Assembly (NCBI GenBank): GCA_027605045.1
Contig: JAQFWX010000017.1
Coordinates: forward strand, 857,876 to 921,875
DNA: 64,000 nucleotides
Reading direction: 5' to 3'
From: Phallus indusiatus
Taxonomy: Eukaryota > Basidiomycota > Agaricomycetes > Phallales > Phallaceae
This document shows, piece after piece, positions 11,924 through 24,827 of this stretch. The translations under genes and the position numbers were made by a program. The notes beneath the pieces were generated by a model. The model saw only the letters and a list, made by a program, of their open reading frames with translations. It made no database searches and was not told where the DNA came from. Each line of letters begins with the position of its first letter. Position 1 is the stretch's first letter.

Positions 11924-13447
11924 TTAATTTGCTAGCGTTCTACAAATTATGCCTTCAATCTTATCTCGAAGTTCGACCATCTTAGGATAAAAGAAAGGTG
12001 TTAATTGTGCCCCAAGCATCGATCCGACGCCTGTTGTAGGATCTACGAAGTAATAGATATTCGGCAATCCTCCCCAGCCAAATGAACCAGCTGGGCGACC
12101 AGACACCGTCTGAAATGGGGATTCATTTCCGCACGTTCACATCCCTAAAAATGATATTGCTTACAGGGACAAGAGCCACTTTACACTGCAACAAATTCAT
12201 CCCGGTTCCATTCTCTGAATTTGTGTTACTGAACTCATAAACGCTATATAACATAATTTAGTCATATCATCACATGAGAAAGTTATAATACTTACTCAAG
12301 GATAGTTTTATGGTTCAGCGAGCTGATATCCGGACGCGTCACTTTGACACCTCTAGGGCCAAAATCATCCTTGAAAGCAAGTTCCCACGTGGTAAGACTC
12401 ATTATCTTCGGATCCCTGGTCGCAACAGCCTGTAAAATCTTGGCATACGCTTGTATACTTGCATTTAAGCCTGCTTCGGCGATGTAAGCCATGCCTTCTT
12501 CGGGTCCATTTTCGACGGAATAAATGTCAAAGTGAAACCTCTTGAATTTAGCTGGGCCGTTGGCGTGAAAATACAGCTCAGCTTTGTTGGCCAGTAGTTC
12601 GGGGGATAGCCAGAAGTCTATTTCTGAAGCTGGAATTTGGAGTGGCTCGGTTATGATCTCTTTCAAGAGTTGTCTGAGATGTTTTCCTGTCCCTCGTATG
12701 GCAAACTGCGCGAGCCAGTCTGTACCAAAACCGTAGCTAGAGGATATTGATATGATAAAGCTTCGACTTCATTTAGACACGAAGTATGAACTTACCAATA
12801 TCCTGTTCCCGGTTCGAATACGAGGGGCAAACTGAGATTTTGCACTTGACCATCGAAATGTCGTCCAAAATGTGGTGTACTGCCGTCCGTGGGAAATACC
12901 TACACGCTGACTCAGCTGAGATAGTCTCCTACAAGCAGAGTTGAATTACCAATTCCCATAGAAGAGGATTAGTGCCAGGATAACCCATGCCCGAGGAATG
13001 AGTCAATAAATGACGAAGAGTAACTCTGTTCTTTGCATCTCTAAGCTTCATAATCTTCTTTCCATCAGGGCTTAGACCGTCCTCAAAACCCTCAATAATC
13101 TTCGTGACCAACGAACCCGATTCAGGCGCAAACTCGGGGACAACCTTGGCTAGAGCATCGGGGTTGTCCAAGTCGTTTAGAGAAACCCCATCAACCAATC
13201 CTTTTTCCAAAACATGCAGGGCAATGAGCGAAATGACGAGCTTGGTACAGCTTGCCAGCCAGAGAATGGTGGACTTGGTCATTGGTCTTCCAGTTGGATC
13301 GTTTTCAGACGGTATTGATGCAAAACCAGATACGCCATTGAAGATAACCTGATCTTTGTGAAACGCAACGCACTGTAAACCTGGAGCTACGCCCTCTTCG
13401 ACCGCGTTATCAAGAAGAGTTTGGATCGCAATCTCTAAGTCGGACAT
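11924..13447 (-). CDS. Beta-lactamase-fold serine esterase / transesterase
   Basis: This protein belongs to the class C beta-lactamase-like family (EstB/LovD type), which hydrolyses or transfers acyl groups. The nucleophile motif S-x-x-K is seen as LASCTKLVISL, near residue 67. HLLTHSSGMGYPG follows, then a tyrosine block YGFGTDWLAQF in a later exon. The C-terminal GSFGWGGLPNIYYFVDP is the usual glycine-rich end strand. At least five exons are present; introns lie near 12107-12165, 12228-12292, 12739-12795 and 12897-12949. The stop is at 11924-11926. No signal peptide is seen, so the enzyme is probably intracellular. A TATAAATA box lies just upstream. The substrate cannot be told from the sequence. 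Confidence 0.8.
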
Positions 13448-13463
13448 TGTCGCAATACGCAGG

Positions 13464-13471
13464 TATTTATA
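13464..13471 (-). promoter_or_regulatory. TATA box of the beta-lactamase-like gene
   Basis: TATAAATA on the minus strand lies 17 bases upstream of the ATG at 13447. The leader must be very short if this box is used. Confidence 0.45.
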
Positions 13472-13933
13472 ACTTGCATTTTACTACTCCAAAATATCGC
13501 TCCTTATATACATTTTATAAATACTAAAAGGAATTTGCTATGGCCGGGATTTATAAGATTTTTACTAAGACTTTACTAATGACGGCGAATGAGCGTCCAA
13601 TTTATTTTCGAATGATAACGGTGAAAACTGATTTGGCTTTAAGAGAGAAACAGGTGACTTTTATGCAGCTTTCTCCTCTCCTTTTCGTGATGTGAATTGG
13701 AAGTTTGCACGTCGTATGGTGAGAAAATAATTCTCCGACTCGCACGAGCCTGAGAAGGAGCAGTGCTTAGTAAGTGACTCCAACCAAAGCTCGTTGTTTT
13801 ATAAAGTTCAATCAAGTATTTTTGTTTAACAATGTTTCAGCTATGTACTTGTGTACATACCAACAATACGAAGAATTTAACATATACTGCCACATAACCG
13901 AAGAAGCAACTGGGTACTTCTCACGGTTTTTCA

Positions 13934-15473
13934 TTAGGTCCTTTCGACAACGAAAAGCTACAAAAAGTTCATCAGCTGATATCTGCAGCTTTGATTATAA
14001 AGGGCCTTACTTCTCCACTGCTATCGCTACTAACAAATAATCGACCATCTTTTCCGAAGGCGAGGCCGACAGGTCTGATACACTGCCCAGGACATGGATT
14101 CAAATCAGCGACCTGGACAATAAACGTAGTATTGGAAGAAGTCGGTCCATTGTTATCAAATGGTACTCTATTGGAGCAGAAATCAGCGAAGGTCGAAACT
14201 ACGTTGTGGACTAATAGACCTACCTGACAACCCCATAGCCTGTTGGTGGTACTCGGTCAAAAGAGCCGTGAAACGATACGAACGCATCTCCTATGAGACC
14301 TTGGGGGAATCCGTTCATCGAAATTTCAGTTATTTCTGGCTCGTAAAATTTTATATCCAGTGGAACGGAGTGCGCCTAGTAATAATATTCAGAACGGAAA
14401 AAAATAACGCGATCAGATGCCTTGCCTGAAAGCTCAGGATGGGAGGCTCATTGTTCGTCTTGTTGTTACAAAACTTATTTCCTCTTCCAGGTTCTAAATG
14501 AAGACTGAACTGAGCACCACGTTTAAGTTTAGTAAATTGTGGATCTCCAACAGGATCCGCGAAAGGATTCCATAAAGTGGTGCAATCAGGAAAACCGAAC
14601 GTTTTTGGAGGAAAATCTAATTTCACTTTTTCTAATTCGTCGGCCGGATTATCGTTGACAAAGGCCGCCGTCAATCCAGTAGAGTTATCAATGGACGCGC
14701 CATTTTCGACGACGTAAAGAATATTAGACGGCGAAGTAGGAGAAAACGCAAACCCGGCCGGATTTCTGATACCAAACGCAAGCAATTCTCCGTCAAAATA
14801 CGACTGAGGGTTTGATTGTGGGGAGGTGATATTAATACTTCGTATTTGAGAACGCCCTGAAGACGGATCACGAGCAGTGGGATCGATATTTTGAAACGGA
14901 CCACTCGCGATGAGTATATTTGTGGTTTCTCCCGGGTTCTGTAATTGGAGAGTGTGAGTCGTTAAATCTGACAAGCGATTATGAGCACTGTGTGATTCCT
15001 TATTTTTATATCAAACAAAGACAAGCCGAACCTCCATCTGGGGGTATATCATTTACGATGATCTCTGGACTTCCGACAACACTCTTTGTTTGTGCATCGT
15101 AGTCATAAAGCAAGACCTCTCCCGCGGTACTGACATAGAGATTATGCCCGCTAATCTGGATACCTTGGGTGAAGTTCGGATTAGAAATGACGATGGTGCG
15201 TTCCCAACCGGTTTGGTTTTGAACTTCTGTAAAAGCGGTGACGCCTAGACCCCTTTCGACGACGAGAAGGTTGCCTGCACCGTCAAAAGTTATTCCTCGA
15301 GGAGTGGTAAGATTGGAGAAAATAACATTGGCTGTGAATCCAGGCGCGGTAGTCACTGGATTTAGAAAAGGTACTCCGGAGGGTTGGAATGACGTGCTGC
15401 CGCTGAACACGCCAGTAATGCACAACGCGACCAGAAATGCTACTGGCAGTGCTACACCCTTAGAAGAAGACAT
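13934..15473 (-). CDS. Secreted glucose/sorbosone dehydrogenase-like quinoprotein
   Basis: This gene encodes a six-bladed beta-propeller of the soluble PQQ sugar-dehydrogenase (GSDH/sorbosone dehydrogenase) family. The start MSSSKGVALPVAFLVALCIT is a signal peptide. Propeller strands such as GITFDGAGNLLVVERGLGV, LLAFGIRNPAGFAFSPTS, DIKFYEPEITEI, GLIGDAFVSFHGSFDR and IRPVGLAFGKDGRLFVSSDS follow. IRNPAGFA and GDAFVSFHGSFDR are strongly conserved family blocks. Exons include 15473-15032, 14967 onward, one from about 14198 to 14011, and 13957-13934. The last joins SSGE to LFVVERT and a stop. It lacks the cytochrome and cellulose-binding modules of AA12 pyranose dehydrogenases. It probably oxidises a sugar outside the cell if PQQ is available. 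Confidence 0.8.
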
Positions 15474-15946
15474 GGGTGAGTGCGAAAGAACGAGAGTGCC
15501 AGTATTTAAATTCGATTGCGTGTGGAGAATTCCATCAAGGAACAGTTTTACCAGTGAATGCCAATTTACTTGCCGCCAAATGACATACATACCCGAAGCA
15601 TGATGCATGATGCACTGATGCACGAATCACAATTTCCATCCTAATTGGAGCTCAAGCGCTGGTTTTGTACGAATGACATACGTTGAAGCTCGAAAGTTCA
15701 CGCGTTTCCGGTCTGATTCAGTTCGCAACCCAAGAGAAAATAATACTACTATCAATGCCAACGCTGTCGTTTTAGTTTAGCATTGAAAGTGTGGCAACAC
15801 TGATGAAACTCCGAAAGTCTGTTTTTGACGTGATAATGGCTGCGCGTCACGATCGTGTCATTAGCGCGCCTTATTTTTCAAAACAACCCAAAAGACAACA
15901 AACATAAAAGCATAATAAATTCATAAATACATAGATAAACAATTAT

Positions 15947-17989
15947 TCATAGTCCGGTATCAGCGCGAGGACCCACTAGATCGCGTTGCTTCCACATCGT
16001 GTATACACGTATCACTCTCACGAGTTTATCAACGTTGTATTGTTTCGCCAATTCTCGCGCAATAGACTTATGACCACCGGCCCAAGGTGATTCACCGTTT
16101 GATATTTGACTGAATGTACTCAATCCGCGGATTGCCCCCTTTCTTGAATGAGTCGCTAACGAACTTCCTTGGTGCTTTTCTGATTCGTCATCCGAATCAG
16201 CATCAAAACCACATTGCGAAATGTTGATGTTAAGACGAGCGGACATTGATCTATTATACGGAGTGTTAGGAAGAAATAGCACAATAAGGGAAAAAATCTA
16301 CCTCTGATAAGACCATAATTCTTCCTTCCAAACCGAAGTCATTTCGTGCCCCGAGTGCATCATCTCCGGGTTCTTACGTTCCTGTTGAGTGTATCAGGTC
16401 GGCCTTAATTGATCGAAATCCAAGTGAACTGAGGATTTATTTACCATTTCTCGCCGAATATGCAACATCCCACACATTACATCCTGCATATTTTTTGTAG
16501 CATATGCAAGGATTTCTTCATTTGTGCATGGGAGAGAACGGTTGAGGGTGGGCAATACCAGTCCTAGAGGCTGCGGCTTGGGTGGTAATGGCCGCTAAGC
16601 AAAAAAAATCAGATTATGCTGTTAGATACGACATGCAACGAAATATACCTCTGCATCTGCATTTTCCAAGGAAACGCTAGGGTTAGAAGCAGAATTCAAT
16701 CGATTCAAAATACGGGGCAGAGATCGACTACTCCCATCCGACCGTCTTTTTCCCGATTTTTGTTCCCCAGTGTGTATAGGTCTCGTCTCAGGAGAAATCC
16801 CAATAGGAATGACATCCTGATGAACTCCTCGAAAATGTTTCTTCAATGTCTCAACCATAAACTCATGGGTATCCAGCGGAAGTTGACGATCATGCAAAAA
16901 TTTGATGAAACGTCTTTCCAGCCTTGCACATCTTCTACGGTCTTGCACCGTCAGATTTTTGTTCTCTGGATCTGTGAACATCACAAAATCGTCGTCTATA
17001 ATTTCGACTAGTCCAGCAATCGCGGTAACCCGTTTAACATTCTGTAAAACTTCGTCCCACTGCATTGAAATCCAATTTACATAAGTGAAATATACATCGT
17101 AACGTAATCCCTCAACTTGCCTGACTCTTTGGGATACACCATTTGAGGTTCGCCATTCGAACCATGTCAAAAACATTGTCATGAAACGGAAGCCGGTCCA
17201 ACAAGAAATTGAACGGTATAAATATTATATTATTCGCGAGTGTATGTCCATATTCTTTTGTTAATTGTTCTTTCGAAGGCCATAATTTTTGAACATCAAT
17301 TCCATAAAACTGCGTTTGTGGCCAACACTGTGCAGCGTCGATAATCCATGCACCGTTTCCACAACCCAGGTCGAGCACCCGTTTGGGCTGTTCGTGAACA
17401 AATGGGGTCCGGTGGATGGTCGGCCAGCCATAATATATTCTTTTCAAAAGTTCGTGTGAATTTCGAGCACTGGAATGTAACGGTACGTTAAAAAAATAAA
17501 GACAAGAAAAAGTGATCAAGCGGACTTTGTAAGAGCGAGATTATCATACGGCAACGGATACGGCACCAGTTCAGCGGAATAAGCTCCGATACAATGCCCT
17601 TTGATATCGATGAACGGCCTTTGATGAAAGAAAGCCTTCTTCACGAAGTTAGCTTTGTTCACTCGCGCAGTGAATTCTTCGTCCGTTAGTCCGGACAACG
17701 AAGCTGGTTGCGCTTCAAACAGAACGTCATCTATCCATTTTTGGAATGTGTATTTCTTGTAGTCCAGCCATGGTTTTGTGATCCGGAGGGTGTGTACATC
17801 TTTCAAGTACCTCTCTTGTCGCTCTGCATCACCCTGATCGAATATAATTGATTCGATGGGTTCCGTATTCAGAATGGGCACGGACGCTTTGAAAGCTGTT
17901 ATTAGGTTTCTCGACAGGGTTTTACTTTCCCTGTGGGGCTTGGTGACAGCAAACTGTTGGTTTGAGTCCTTTTTCTTCAATGTAAACAT
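15947..17989 (-). CDS. SAM-dependent methyltransferase, basidiomycete type
   Basis: This is a class I methyltransferase with motif I as RVLDLGCGNGAWIIDAA, then FYGIDV (acidic ribose-binding end) and FNFLLDRLPFHDNVFDMV. The substrate is unknown. The first exon starts at MFTLKKK (17989; an in-frame ATG at 18007 would add six residues). It joins the second over an intron near 17470-17526, giving ALTNARNSHELL. Later exons encode QDRRRCARLERRFIKFL and an extended C-terminus ending GPRADTGL (stop at 15947). The roughly 500-residue length exceeds a minimal methyltransferase; the extra N- and C-terminal parts are typical of mushroom proteins of this class. A TATAAAC-like box lies near 18050 on the minus strand. 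Confidence 0.72.
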
Positions 17990-18007
17990 GACCGAAGAGA
18001 GAAACAA

Positions 18008-21000
18008 TATCGTCGGGGATGATGTGGCTCGGAGCGGATGTTGAAGGGTTTATAAGTTAGCAAGTGGTGATGTCGTCCTAACGTGAACCAGTGTATCTCC
18101 CATTGTCCAATGTCCACGATGGGAGTTTTCAGCACTGATTGTTAAGTGCTGAGCAAAGGACGCCGACGTCGACGCGTCCTGTGCTGTGGACCAGTAGCGA
18201 TGAGTAACTTCATTTGACCACGTCCGGATTCTACTTTGCTGCCGAGCGTGGGTTGAAGCCAGAGGTTGCGAAGTAGCGTCATAGAAAATATCGTAGTAAT
18301 AACTGGGAAATAGTCACTGTTCGACCGAGGTATGCATGACCATCATAACTTGAGCTTTGAGCTTGTTTTTTTTTCTAATTCGATCGATGCCGTATCGCTC
18401 CCCAAAGGCCGTTGTTAGTAGCGCGGACTTTTGGATGCGAACACAATGCATGATGTGCCTGGCACTAAACGTGGGGTGACGACTCGTGCTGATGCGAGCA
18501 TGACTTGTATATAGTGATCGACATCGACCGAGGGTATGATTAAATAGAAGGATGACATAGGACGTGTAGAAAATGTTGGTTGTGGTTGTGTACGTACTGC
18601 GATTGCAGTTTCGTGACAAGAGGTCGAATCAAGGGTGTAATAGCCCCCGACTAGTAGCCATTGAAGGTAGGCGACAATCAGTAAGTACTTGAGGGTTGTC
18701 GCGGCTGGGTATTTTATCGGCCGTAGCTAGGTATGGAATAGCCTCGAAAGCAGTTGCCTCCGAACCGTACTGCAGTTGCCAGTGGAATACTTCAAAGTTC
18801 AAACTTCCATGTTTGGTAATTTTGTTTTGGTTGTCTTCGCCTTGACCAAGGACGGAGACTCATGAAAGCCAGAAAAGCCAGAATACCATTCAAATGTGAA
18901 ACGGCCGTTTCAACTGAGAATATGACGTGACAATATGAGAGCAAAAAAAAACTCGTCAACAGTCTCCGTGGAAGAGTGTGACAGTCGAGTAACGCCTCTC
19001 AGGACATCACATGTACATACACCCAACTACGAGTCGGTCGTTTAACCCCAGTGAAAAGTCCCCGTGTCCGTCACGGCGTGTTACTGACTTTGTCAGTTCC
19101 ATCTGACGTGAGAGGTACGTTCATGACTAGTTTCTGATTGCATGTGTCTGACAGGTTCCACCAGATAGTATTTCTCAGAGTGGTTAGATTTCCCTGTATA
19201 CTATCTACACGCTAATATAAAAGTATAATGAACTTTTCCAATGGATCGCCTTGTCGTGCTAGAGTGCCGACACGACCTTTTTTTTCGCCTACTTGGCGGT
19301 GTTTAAAATTACAGTGTTGGGAGCATCCTGCCTTTCGCTCTGACCGCCATCATCCCACTACGCCGTCTTCGCTAAAGTTCGTCCTGCCCCCCAGTTATCA
19401 AGTCATTCTTACGTCTGATACATCCGGAACGCGTAACTCAAAGCAAAGGTCATAACGAAGAAACAACCAGATACGTGGCATACCACATGAGTGGATCCTT
19501 TTTTTGCATCCAACGCTGATTACTTTCTGCTTAGAGCTTTTTAGCTGTGTTCGCTAAAGCTAAAACCGGCCGAAAATAGCTTCTCATCGCAAGCAGAAGC
19601 AGAGAAAATGACGATCATTTGGAGGACGATGCATACATGCGTTTGCAACATAAAAACACCGCATTAAAGACTTCATTGGACACTGCACGGTATGAAACTC
19701 ACTCCAAAAGGTCTTCAATCTGCTGAGGGCACTTAACCCGATATTGTGGAGGAGGTATGTGCACCCTAATTGGTACTGCTATTTCGTCTTACTCAAGCCG
19801 GTATAGATGTACAAACAGATGCTTCGATAGCCGTGGACCTGAATATGTACGTGTCGACCATATTTTCGTTTTGATAAAGCCCTGCTTATGTACATCTTAG
19901 CATTTCCTTCATTCTTCTCATTTTCCATCTTTCACCATCGTTCTAACCACCTTCCGCCCACCATCCCTTCATCACCTTCGGAGATAACGAAAGCGGTATC
20001 AAATCTATAGTAGAAACGAGGATGTAATTAATTAGATGCATTAATAAACAAAAATTTCTGACAATTGAACATACATAAGCAGGAGGCGGATAAATCAACG
20101 AAACTGAAAGAGACTATCTGAGGCATCAGGATAGTGCAGAAAGTACCAGGGACAAATGTCTTATAGTCAGAATGGAACAGGATTTTGTCAGTTTTTAACC
20201 GTGATGCTTTCAAGGAACTTTTAAATTGCTGCCAGTGAATGATTACTTCGGGTTAACATTTGTTGTCACGAGTGGTCAGGAAAAATCCGTAGCGAACATG
20301 CGGACTTTTCACTGGGGTTTAACACTAGAGGCGTCCGAGGTCGCCAACTCCCTTGCATGTAGGGTGCAGCGTTCACAGTTTCTTGTAGCTGAGATGCCTA
20401 TTGTATACCAGAGAATCATATAGAATAGATGTAATTTTCTTTCACCATATACATCTCTAGAACGGTATATACCTCGGATACCTCAGGCCCTCAGCCCTTT
20501 TGGTGACCGCCGGACCGGCCCTTCTTTTTCAACACAGTCCTGTCAGAGCTTTCCTCTTAGTAGGAGTAGGGGGCCATTCTCGAAATTTTCGAGTACATTC
20601 TCCGTTAGGGCACATGAATTACAAGGGAGAACTTGAAATGTACCATCATGGTCGCACCCCAGAGCGCAGGCATGACACCGGCTGTGTTTAATGATGAGTT
20701 TACCAAAAGCTCTGCAGCCTGTTTCAGGGGATGAGTATTTATATGATGACGAATATCTCTGTGAAAGCATACCTTGCAAATGACAGTCTAGACTCTAGGT
20801 ACTATTAAAGAAAATCTCAAATTTCGTGTTGAGGCCGAAGAAGGGAATGTGTGCATGTTAAGATGACTTTAAATTAATCTTCTCGCCTGACGAATGGATC
20901 AAGATCTACGGAACTTCGACAAGTGGCTTAGAGTGGCTTCAGTTTGCAGGATGGGTTCATCATTCAGTGTGTAGATAAGAAGTAGTATATTTCGATATTA

Positions 21001-22187
21001 GAATATCCAAACTGACTCTATAACAATATTAAGACGCTGCAATATGTCGCATCAGAAAAGCCTTTGCTTATAACGGTAGTCTTAATTCGCAAGCGATTAG
21101 CGGAAAGGACAAAGCATATGCATTGCGCCTATTGACAATTTATAGACAACAAGAGTTGAGTGAAGTCACGTGATGAACCACAAATATATACAAACAAGTG
21201 CTACATGGAAGCAAATTCTACGGGCATCCAGAGCCCTTGCTACATGCAAGGGAATACCGGGATTGCATCTGCGTCAATTCTGCGACTGGATGTCACTGGC
21301 GGTGCCATGAAATCTCAGTTGCCTTTCGCTTCACGTCAAAACCTTAATTTCATTCGGCCTGTCGGAATTCAGGAAATTCCGCTTTCAATTTAAACTGCTC
21401 CATCTAGCAAATTGCTCAAGACCTGAGTACTGAAGATTTTTTCGGCCAAAAAATGGTGCGTTGGAGCGGCTGTCCTTCATCGTTCGTATTTACTTGGGAC
21501 AAATCCAACAGTGCTCAACTATTGGCATCAGAACTAAGGATAAAATCGAAGACCAGGCCGACATCCCAGTCAGGGAATAAACCATAGATTTGAAATAATT
21601 TATTCCCAAAGATGCGGTTGTTGACGGGCGCAGCGTTTTAGGTGATGCTTATGCCGAGAGATTACTATGGCATTCGGTGAATTTTCTACATTTTCAGCAC
21701 TTTTGGCGCCACTGGTCTGATTTTTGGTTTACTTTGAAAGGGCGATAAAAAGAACTTGAATCGGTTATTGAGCTTTTGTGCTGAAAATAGCTCTTGTTTA
21801 TAAGCGATTTGCAAATAATTGGCTGAAGAAAGGGCCTTGGACTCAACGAGCAGGCAAGGTAAATTTTTTATCATCACATTATACCTCACCAACACCTTTA
21901 ATTTCAGTTTGAGAATACAGTAATTATTCGTTGTTGCTCGGTCACTTTGACCCAAAGTCGAGTTGGCGATAATTCAGCATGTTACATATTCCGCGTATGG
22001 GCCCGGTATACCAATAAAGCAGAGCATTTTGCTTTGCGCCGGAATTAATTTTAACTGGCTTTATCCACCTTTGAAATGAACTCGGATGGCGTCCCGGATG
22101 AGCCATATTTTTTAGGCCAACGCTGTTGCTCAACTAGCTCATGCCAGTAATGATAGAGCTCCATTTGTTTGATTTGAGTCTAAAATT
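18008..22187. other. Gene-poor interval
   Basis: About 4.2 kb show no reading frame with recognisable protein character on either strand. An 18-base sequence AACCCCAGTGAAAAGTCC at 19044-19061 recurs as its perfect reverse complement at 20302-20319, which hints at an eroded transposable element. Otherwise the interval is mixed, A+T-rich sequence. The right end carries the laccase promoter. Confidence 0.5.
19044..20319. repeat. 18-base inverted repeat pair, 1.24 kb apart
   Basis: AACCCCAGTGAAAAGTCC at 19044-19061 is matched by its reverse complement at 20302-20319. The bases just outside are also alike (TTT before one, a further A before the other). No transposase or reverse transcriptase is visible between the arms, so this may be a decayed or non-autonomous element, or chance. 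Confidence 0.35.
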
Positions 22188-22195
22188 TATATATA
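22188..22195 (+). promoter_or_regulatory. TATA box of the laccase gene
   Basis: TATATATA ends seven bases before the ATG at 22202 and about 30 bases before the ATG at 22226. If used in the usual way, transcription would start near 22220, which favours the 22226 start. Confidence 0.5.
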
Positions 22196-22225
22196 GAGCG
22201 CATGAACACGCTGAACTACACAAAG

Positions 22226-24827
22226 ATGCGAGCTGGATTGTTTCTCAAGTCCTTTCTCCTATTCTGTACTGGTTTGAGTGAAGCCGCTGTCGTCACTCAG
22301 CAGTGGACGTTGGCCAATAAAGATATTGCTCCAGATGGATTTACGCGAAGTGCCGCGTTAGTCAATGGTCAATATCCTGGTCCTTTGCTCTCCTTCAACA
22401 AGGGCGATACGGCGTATGTTACGGTCAATAACGAATTGACCGATCCGACCATGCGTCGAAGTACTAGCGTTGTGAGTTTTAGTATGGTCATTTTTTCCAA
22501 GTAGCATAAGCTTATATGTCATCTAGCATTGGCACGGTATCGTACGTTGCACAATTACCTTTCTTTTGCTAGTAGCACTTAAACTGTTTATTCCAGTTCC
22601 AGCATCGTAATGCAGAGTGAGTTAGATAAATCATTCATTACCTTTATTTCATGATTCTTAATAAACCTTAGAAATGACGGACCATCGTTCGTGACTCAAT
22701 GTCCTATTGCCCCGAAGTGAGCTAATAGTTCAGTAACCTAGATCAGTGAATTGCGACGCTAATGTATTGTCAGCCATTCGTACACGTATTTCATTGCTCC
22801 TGGAGAACAATCCGGCACGTATTGGTACGTTATTTCATTGATAACGATACATATATCCAATTGTAACCAAACGCGCATTAGGTATCACAGTCACTTGAGC
22901 ACTCAATACGTTGACGGCATCAGAGGTCCTTTAGTAATTTGTTAGTGCCGTTCGCCATATTACTATCATATTTACCTCTTACCGGGTGTTTAAGACGATC
23001 CCAACGATCCTAACAAAGATCTCTACGATGTTGATGATGCGTCAACGTGCGTATATGACTGCTCGTGCCTCGACTGTCCCAGCTCAATTTAATTCTTGTT
23101 CAGGGTCATAACTTTGTCGGATTGGTATCATAATACAGCTTTGCTTATTGACGGTGTGTTATAAAGTTAACATATAAATCTTTTCGTTCTCAATCACTAT
23201 CTTAGAGGCATGGTTTGCTGGAGGTCCAGAACCTGTACCTGATTCAGGATTAATCAATCAAGCGGGTCGTTTTGTGAACGGATCGCTGGTACCACTGACA
23301 AGAATCAATGTTCAACAAGGAAAACGGTATCGATTGAGACTTGTCGGTGCTTCTGCTGAAGGTAATTACAGATTGTTTGATTATCAAGGAGGATTTCTGA
23401 TTATATTATCTTATAGGCGTCTTCAACGTTTCAATCCAGAATCATCGTATGACCGTCATCGAAGCAGATGGTGTGTACTTCAAAAGTCCATCAGCTTTTT
23501 AGTTCCATTGAATCTTGTCCTCAGGAAATGCTGTCCAACCATACGTTGTCGATTCTCTACCCATTTTTCCAGCTCAGCGGTATAGCGTTGTTGTGAGTAT
23601 CTTATAAATGAAACATTGCGACATAGTCTGAAAATAAGAATAGATAAACGCCAACCAAACTGTCGACAACTACTGTAAGAATTGCGTCTTAGAAACTCAA
23701 AACTGTGGCGCCGATGTAATGAATGTTTTTTTGTTAGGGTTCCGCGCTACGCAAACTGTTTTGGGATCCACCACTTCTGCGACAAATCCCAACTGTAAGT
23801 CCTCTATATGGGACACTCTTTTTTGTCAAAAACTATCTTAAACTAATTGCCGAATCAAGTCAACGGCTCGGATACTTTTGCTGTTCTCCATTATGCCGGC
23901 GCTTCTTCGGACGAGCCCACTAGCTCTCAAATCTTCTCTTCGGGACCGGTTCAGTTCAACGAAACAGGCTTGGTCGTACGTTAATAACTCATTTGAGATA
24001 TGACTTTAAGTGACCTTGATGAAATTTCAGCCTATATTTAACCCGGGTGCTCCAGGTGGTGATTCGCCTCCGGACCATCTCTTCAACTTCACTTTCCGCC
24101 CTAATGCGTCTAACGGCGACGTCTGGGTAGGTACAAACAAACTATAGTCAACCCATTTGATGTCAATATTTTCTATAGCTTATCAACGATATTCAATATC
24201 AATCACCGTCGTTACCAACTCTATTGAACATCCTTACTCATCAAAAGTAGGTCTCAATTTACGTGCTTAGACATAACAACGTTTTTTAATTCACTCTCCC
24301 AGCGCGACTTTCGGTGTGAATGAACATACTCTGATTTTACCTTTCAATGCCACTATCGAGGTCGCTTTCATTGGCGGCGCCGGGCACCCCTTCCATTTAC
24401 AGTATGTATAATTCATCTCAAACTGCAAAATTCTTCCCTCTAATAAATTGGTTTCAGTGGTCATGCCTTTTCTGTCATCCAATCCGCTTCCGGTGGTGCT
24501 CCCAACTTTATAAACCCTCCTCGTCGTGATACAGTTGCCAGCGGTGGCACACCTGATGCGCCCGTTCGAATCCGTTTCCGCACTGATAACCCAGGTCCCT
24601 GGTTTATCCACTGTCATATTGATTGGCACTTGAGTATGGAATAAATCCGTCCAATTAGAAGCGCGCGCTGTCACTGATTTTGATTTTTTTTTTCAGGGGC
24701 TGGTCTTGCAGCTGTATTCGCCGAAGATCCTGCAGGTATACGCAGTGGACCGCAATCTGTTCATCCTGATCCAGCATGGGAAGAGCTTTGCACCATTTAT
24801 AACCAACTGCCCGAATCCGAACAATAG
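22226..24827 (+). CDS. Laccase (secreted multicopper oxidase)
   Basis: Laccases oxidise phenols and reduce oxygen to water outside the cell. All four copper motifs are present: HWHGI (22527-22541), WYHSHL (near 22880), HPFHLHGHAF (24386-24470, split by an intron) and HCHIDWHL (24610-24633). [16 protein letters not shown] is a signal peptide; an upstream in-frame ATG at 22202 adds eight residues. Other landmarks are [35 protein letters not shown] and the C-terminal [11 protein letters not shown]. The gene has many introns of about 50-60 bases, including exons of only 15 and 20 bases. After HCHIDWHL the join gives RAGLA where EAGLA is common. No frame break is seen, and roughly 520 residues fits the family. 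Confidence 0.88.

Noticed and set aside
18314..21955. Several open frames of 60-100 residues in the gene-poor interval
   Set aside because: No domain, codon or splice pattern consistent with a protein; overlapping frames on both strands are equally long.
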